Shown here piece after piece: positions 53,656-55,000 of a DNA stretch of 55,000 nt (position 1 is the first letter of the stretch; every line of letters begins with the position of its first letter). Both the position numbers and the translations under genes were made by a program. Source of the DNA: Mesostigma viride. Taxonomy: Eukaryota > Streptophyta > Mesostigmatophyceae > Mesostigmatales > Mesostigmataceae. The notes beneath the pieces are model-generated. The model was given only the letters and a program-made list of their open reading frames with translations, ran no database searches and was not told where the DNA came from. The stretch is taken from NCBI GenBank assembly GCA_009746045.1, contig RPFO01000002.1, forward strand, positions 667,744 through 722,743, given 5' to 3'.

Positions 53656-54515
53656 TGAATGAATGAATGAATGAATGAATGAATGAATGAATGAATGAAT
53701 GAATGAATGAATGAATGAATGAATGAATGAATGAATGAATGAATGAATGAATGAATGAATGAATGAATGAATGAATGAATGAATGAATGAATGAATGAAT
53801 GAATGAATGAATGAATGAATGAATGAATGAATGAATGAATGAATGAATGAATGAATGAATGAATGAATGAATGAATGAATGAATGAATGAATGAATGAAT
53901 GAATGAATGAATGAATGAATGAATGAATGAATGAATGAATGAATGAATGAATGAATGAATGAATGAATGAATGAATGAATGAATGAATGAATGAATGAAT
54001 GAATGAATGAATGAATGAATGAATGAATGAATGAATGAATGAATGAATGAATGAATGAATGAATGAATGAATGAATGAATGAATGAATGAATGAATGAAT
54101 GAATGAATGAATGAATGAATGAATGAATGAATGAATGAATGAATGAATGAATGAATGAATGAATGAATGAATGAATGAATGAATGAATGAATGAATGAAT
54201 GAATGAATGAATGAATGAATGAATGAATGAATGAATGAATGAATGAATGAATGAATGAATGAATGAATGAATGAATGAATGAATGAATGAATGAATGAAT
54301 GAATGAATGAATGAATGAATGAATGAATGAATGAATGAATGAATGAATGAATGAATGAATGAATGAATGAATGAATGAATGAATGAATGAATGAATGAAT
54401 GAATGAATGAATGAATGAATGAATGAATGAATGAATGAATGAATGAATGAATGCGGAATGAATGAATGAATGAATGAATGAATGAATGAATGAATGAATG
54501 AATGAATGAATGAAT
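53656..54515. repeat. GAAT tetranucleotide microsatellite, about 860 bp
   Basis: More than 200 tandem GAAT units, essentially perfect, with one break (ATGCGGAATG) near 54453. The minus strand encodes an open (FIHS)n frame of 314 codons, which is a repeat artefact because 4-bp units give a 12-bp, stop-free cycle. Confidence 0.98.
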
Positions 54516-55000
54516 TGCTGAGCTTCGCTCATTTTATATATGACGCGTGGACGGGCTCAAAGGGGACCGACCTGCCGTAGGTAGCGTAAGACTAGCGCTT
54601 GTCACGAGGGTACTGCACCGGCCGGCCCTTTTTGTGCCTAGGCTGAGTGTGGTTCCGGAGTGCAGGCCTAGGTAGCTTCTAACGTACGTCACTAGACCTT
54701 GTTACCTGCGCCAGCCGCCAGGCGTGGCGCAACTGTGATTGGCAGTCAGTACACCTTGTACCTGCGCCAGCCGGCAGGCCTGCGTGGCGCAATGTGAATG
54801 ATAGTCAGTACTTAGAGTGGTGTAGGGGACGTAGGGAGGCCTCTTTTCAGCTTCGCAACTTGATCCCAGCATTTGCTGGCAAGGTCGCTGGCCGCTATGG
54901 CGGCTGCGCTGAATGTAAGACGATGCTATCGGCCTCTCCGGGCGTGGAGAGGCCTGGAATAAAATTCTTTATGTTCGCCACCCACCGTTACAGGCCACGG
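54516..55000. other. dispersed repeat, tandem duplication and hairpin
   Basis: 54528-54600 resembles 35213-35275 (CTCATTTTATA, GCTCAAAGGGGACCGA). 54695-54815 has two copies of a 60-65 bp unit with TACCTGCGCCAGCCG and TGGCGCAA. 54931-54954 is a perfect 9-bp hairpin GGCCTCTCC-GGGCGT-GGAGAGGCC followed by GGAATAAAAT. Confidence 0.65.

Noticed and set aside
53588-54532. 314-codon (FIHS)n open frame on the minus strand
   Set aside because: It is produced by the GAAT microsatellite, which has no stop in this frame by construction.

Overview
This window is nuclear DNA of a eukaryote. The sequence shows intron-rich genes with GT-AG splice sites, non-LTR retrotransposon (LINE) fragments, long microsatellites and an internal TTTAGGG array (the plant/green-algal telomere repeat). 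The best fit is a green alga or another member of the plant lineage; I cannot name the species.

Layout. 1-1190: satellite (CCCTCT, CTTACG and CT repeats). 1260-11583: a compact locus of small unknown ORFs plus one long multi-exon unknown gene (4437-10736, all introns phase 0, several frame breaks), followed by a 251-codon ORF. Spread through its spacers and introns is a family of about 19 copies of a 20-bp dyad-symmetric element; five more copies lie in reverse inside a coding 72-bp tandem repeat. 11866-13690: a LINE-type endonuclease-like remnant and a foldback repeat split by a LINE insertion with a 9-bp target duplication. 14329-18003 (-): a three-exon gene for an 889-residue, disordered, Gly/Ala/Ser/Pro-rich protein. 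19475-24003 (+): an eight-exon methyltransferase of the cyclopropane-fatty-acid-synthase/coclaurine-N-methyltransferase family (348 aa). 25470-29580: a nest of LINE fragments with a tRNA-derived SINE. 31088-31471 (+): a two-exon, 72-aa, single-membrane-span protein, 94 bp ahead of 31566-37760 (+), a seven-exon ARMC7 orthologue (199 aa). 37978-39000 (-): a LINE. 40651-47624 (-): an eight-exon protein with four EF-hand-like loops (about 289 aa). 51145-53450 (-): a LINE with a reverse transcriptase. 53656-54515: a GAAT microsatellite.

The spliced models of the methyltransferase, ARMC7, membrane-protein, EF-hand and 889-aa genes all close in frame with no indel, which supports both the models and the base quality. 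The left locus (4437-10736) does not behave this way, so its frame breaks look like real decay or locus-specific error at homopolymers.

The two most unusual signals are (1) the dyad element and the tandem [acceptor - mini-exon - donor - dyad] units in the left locus, and (2) 'donor triplets': at five exons in three unrelated genes, the last 10-30 nt of the exon plus its 5' splice site is followed in the intron by exactly two further degenerate copies. I do not know a described mechanism for either.
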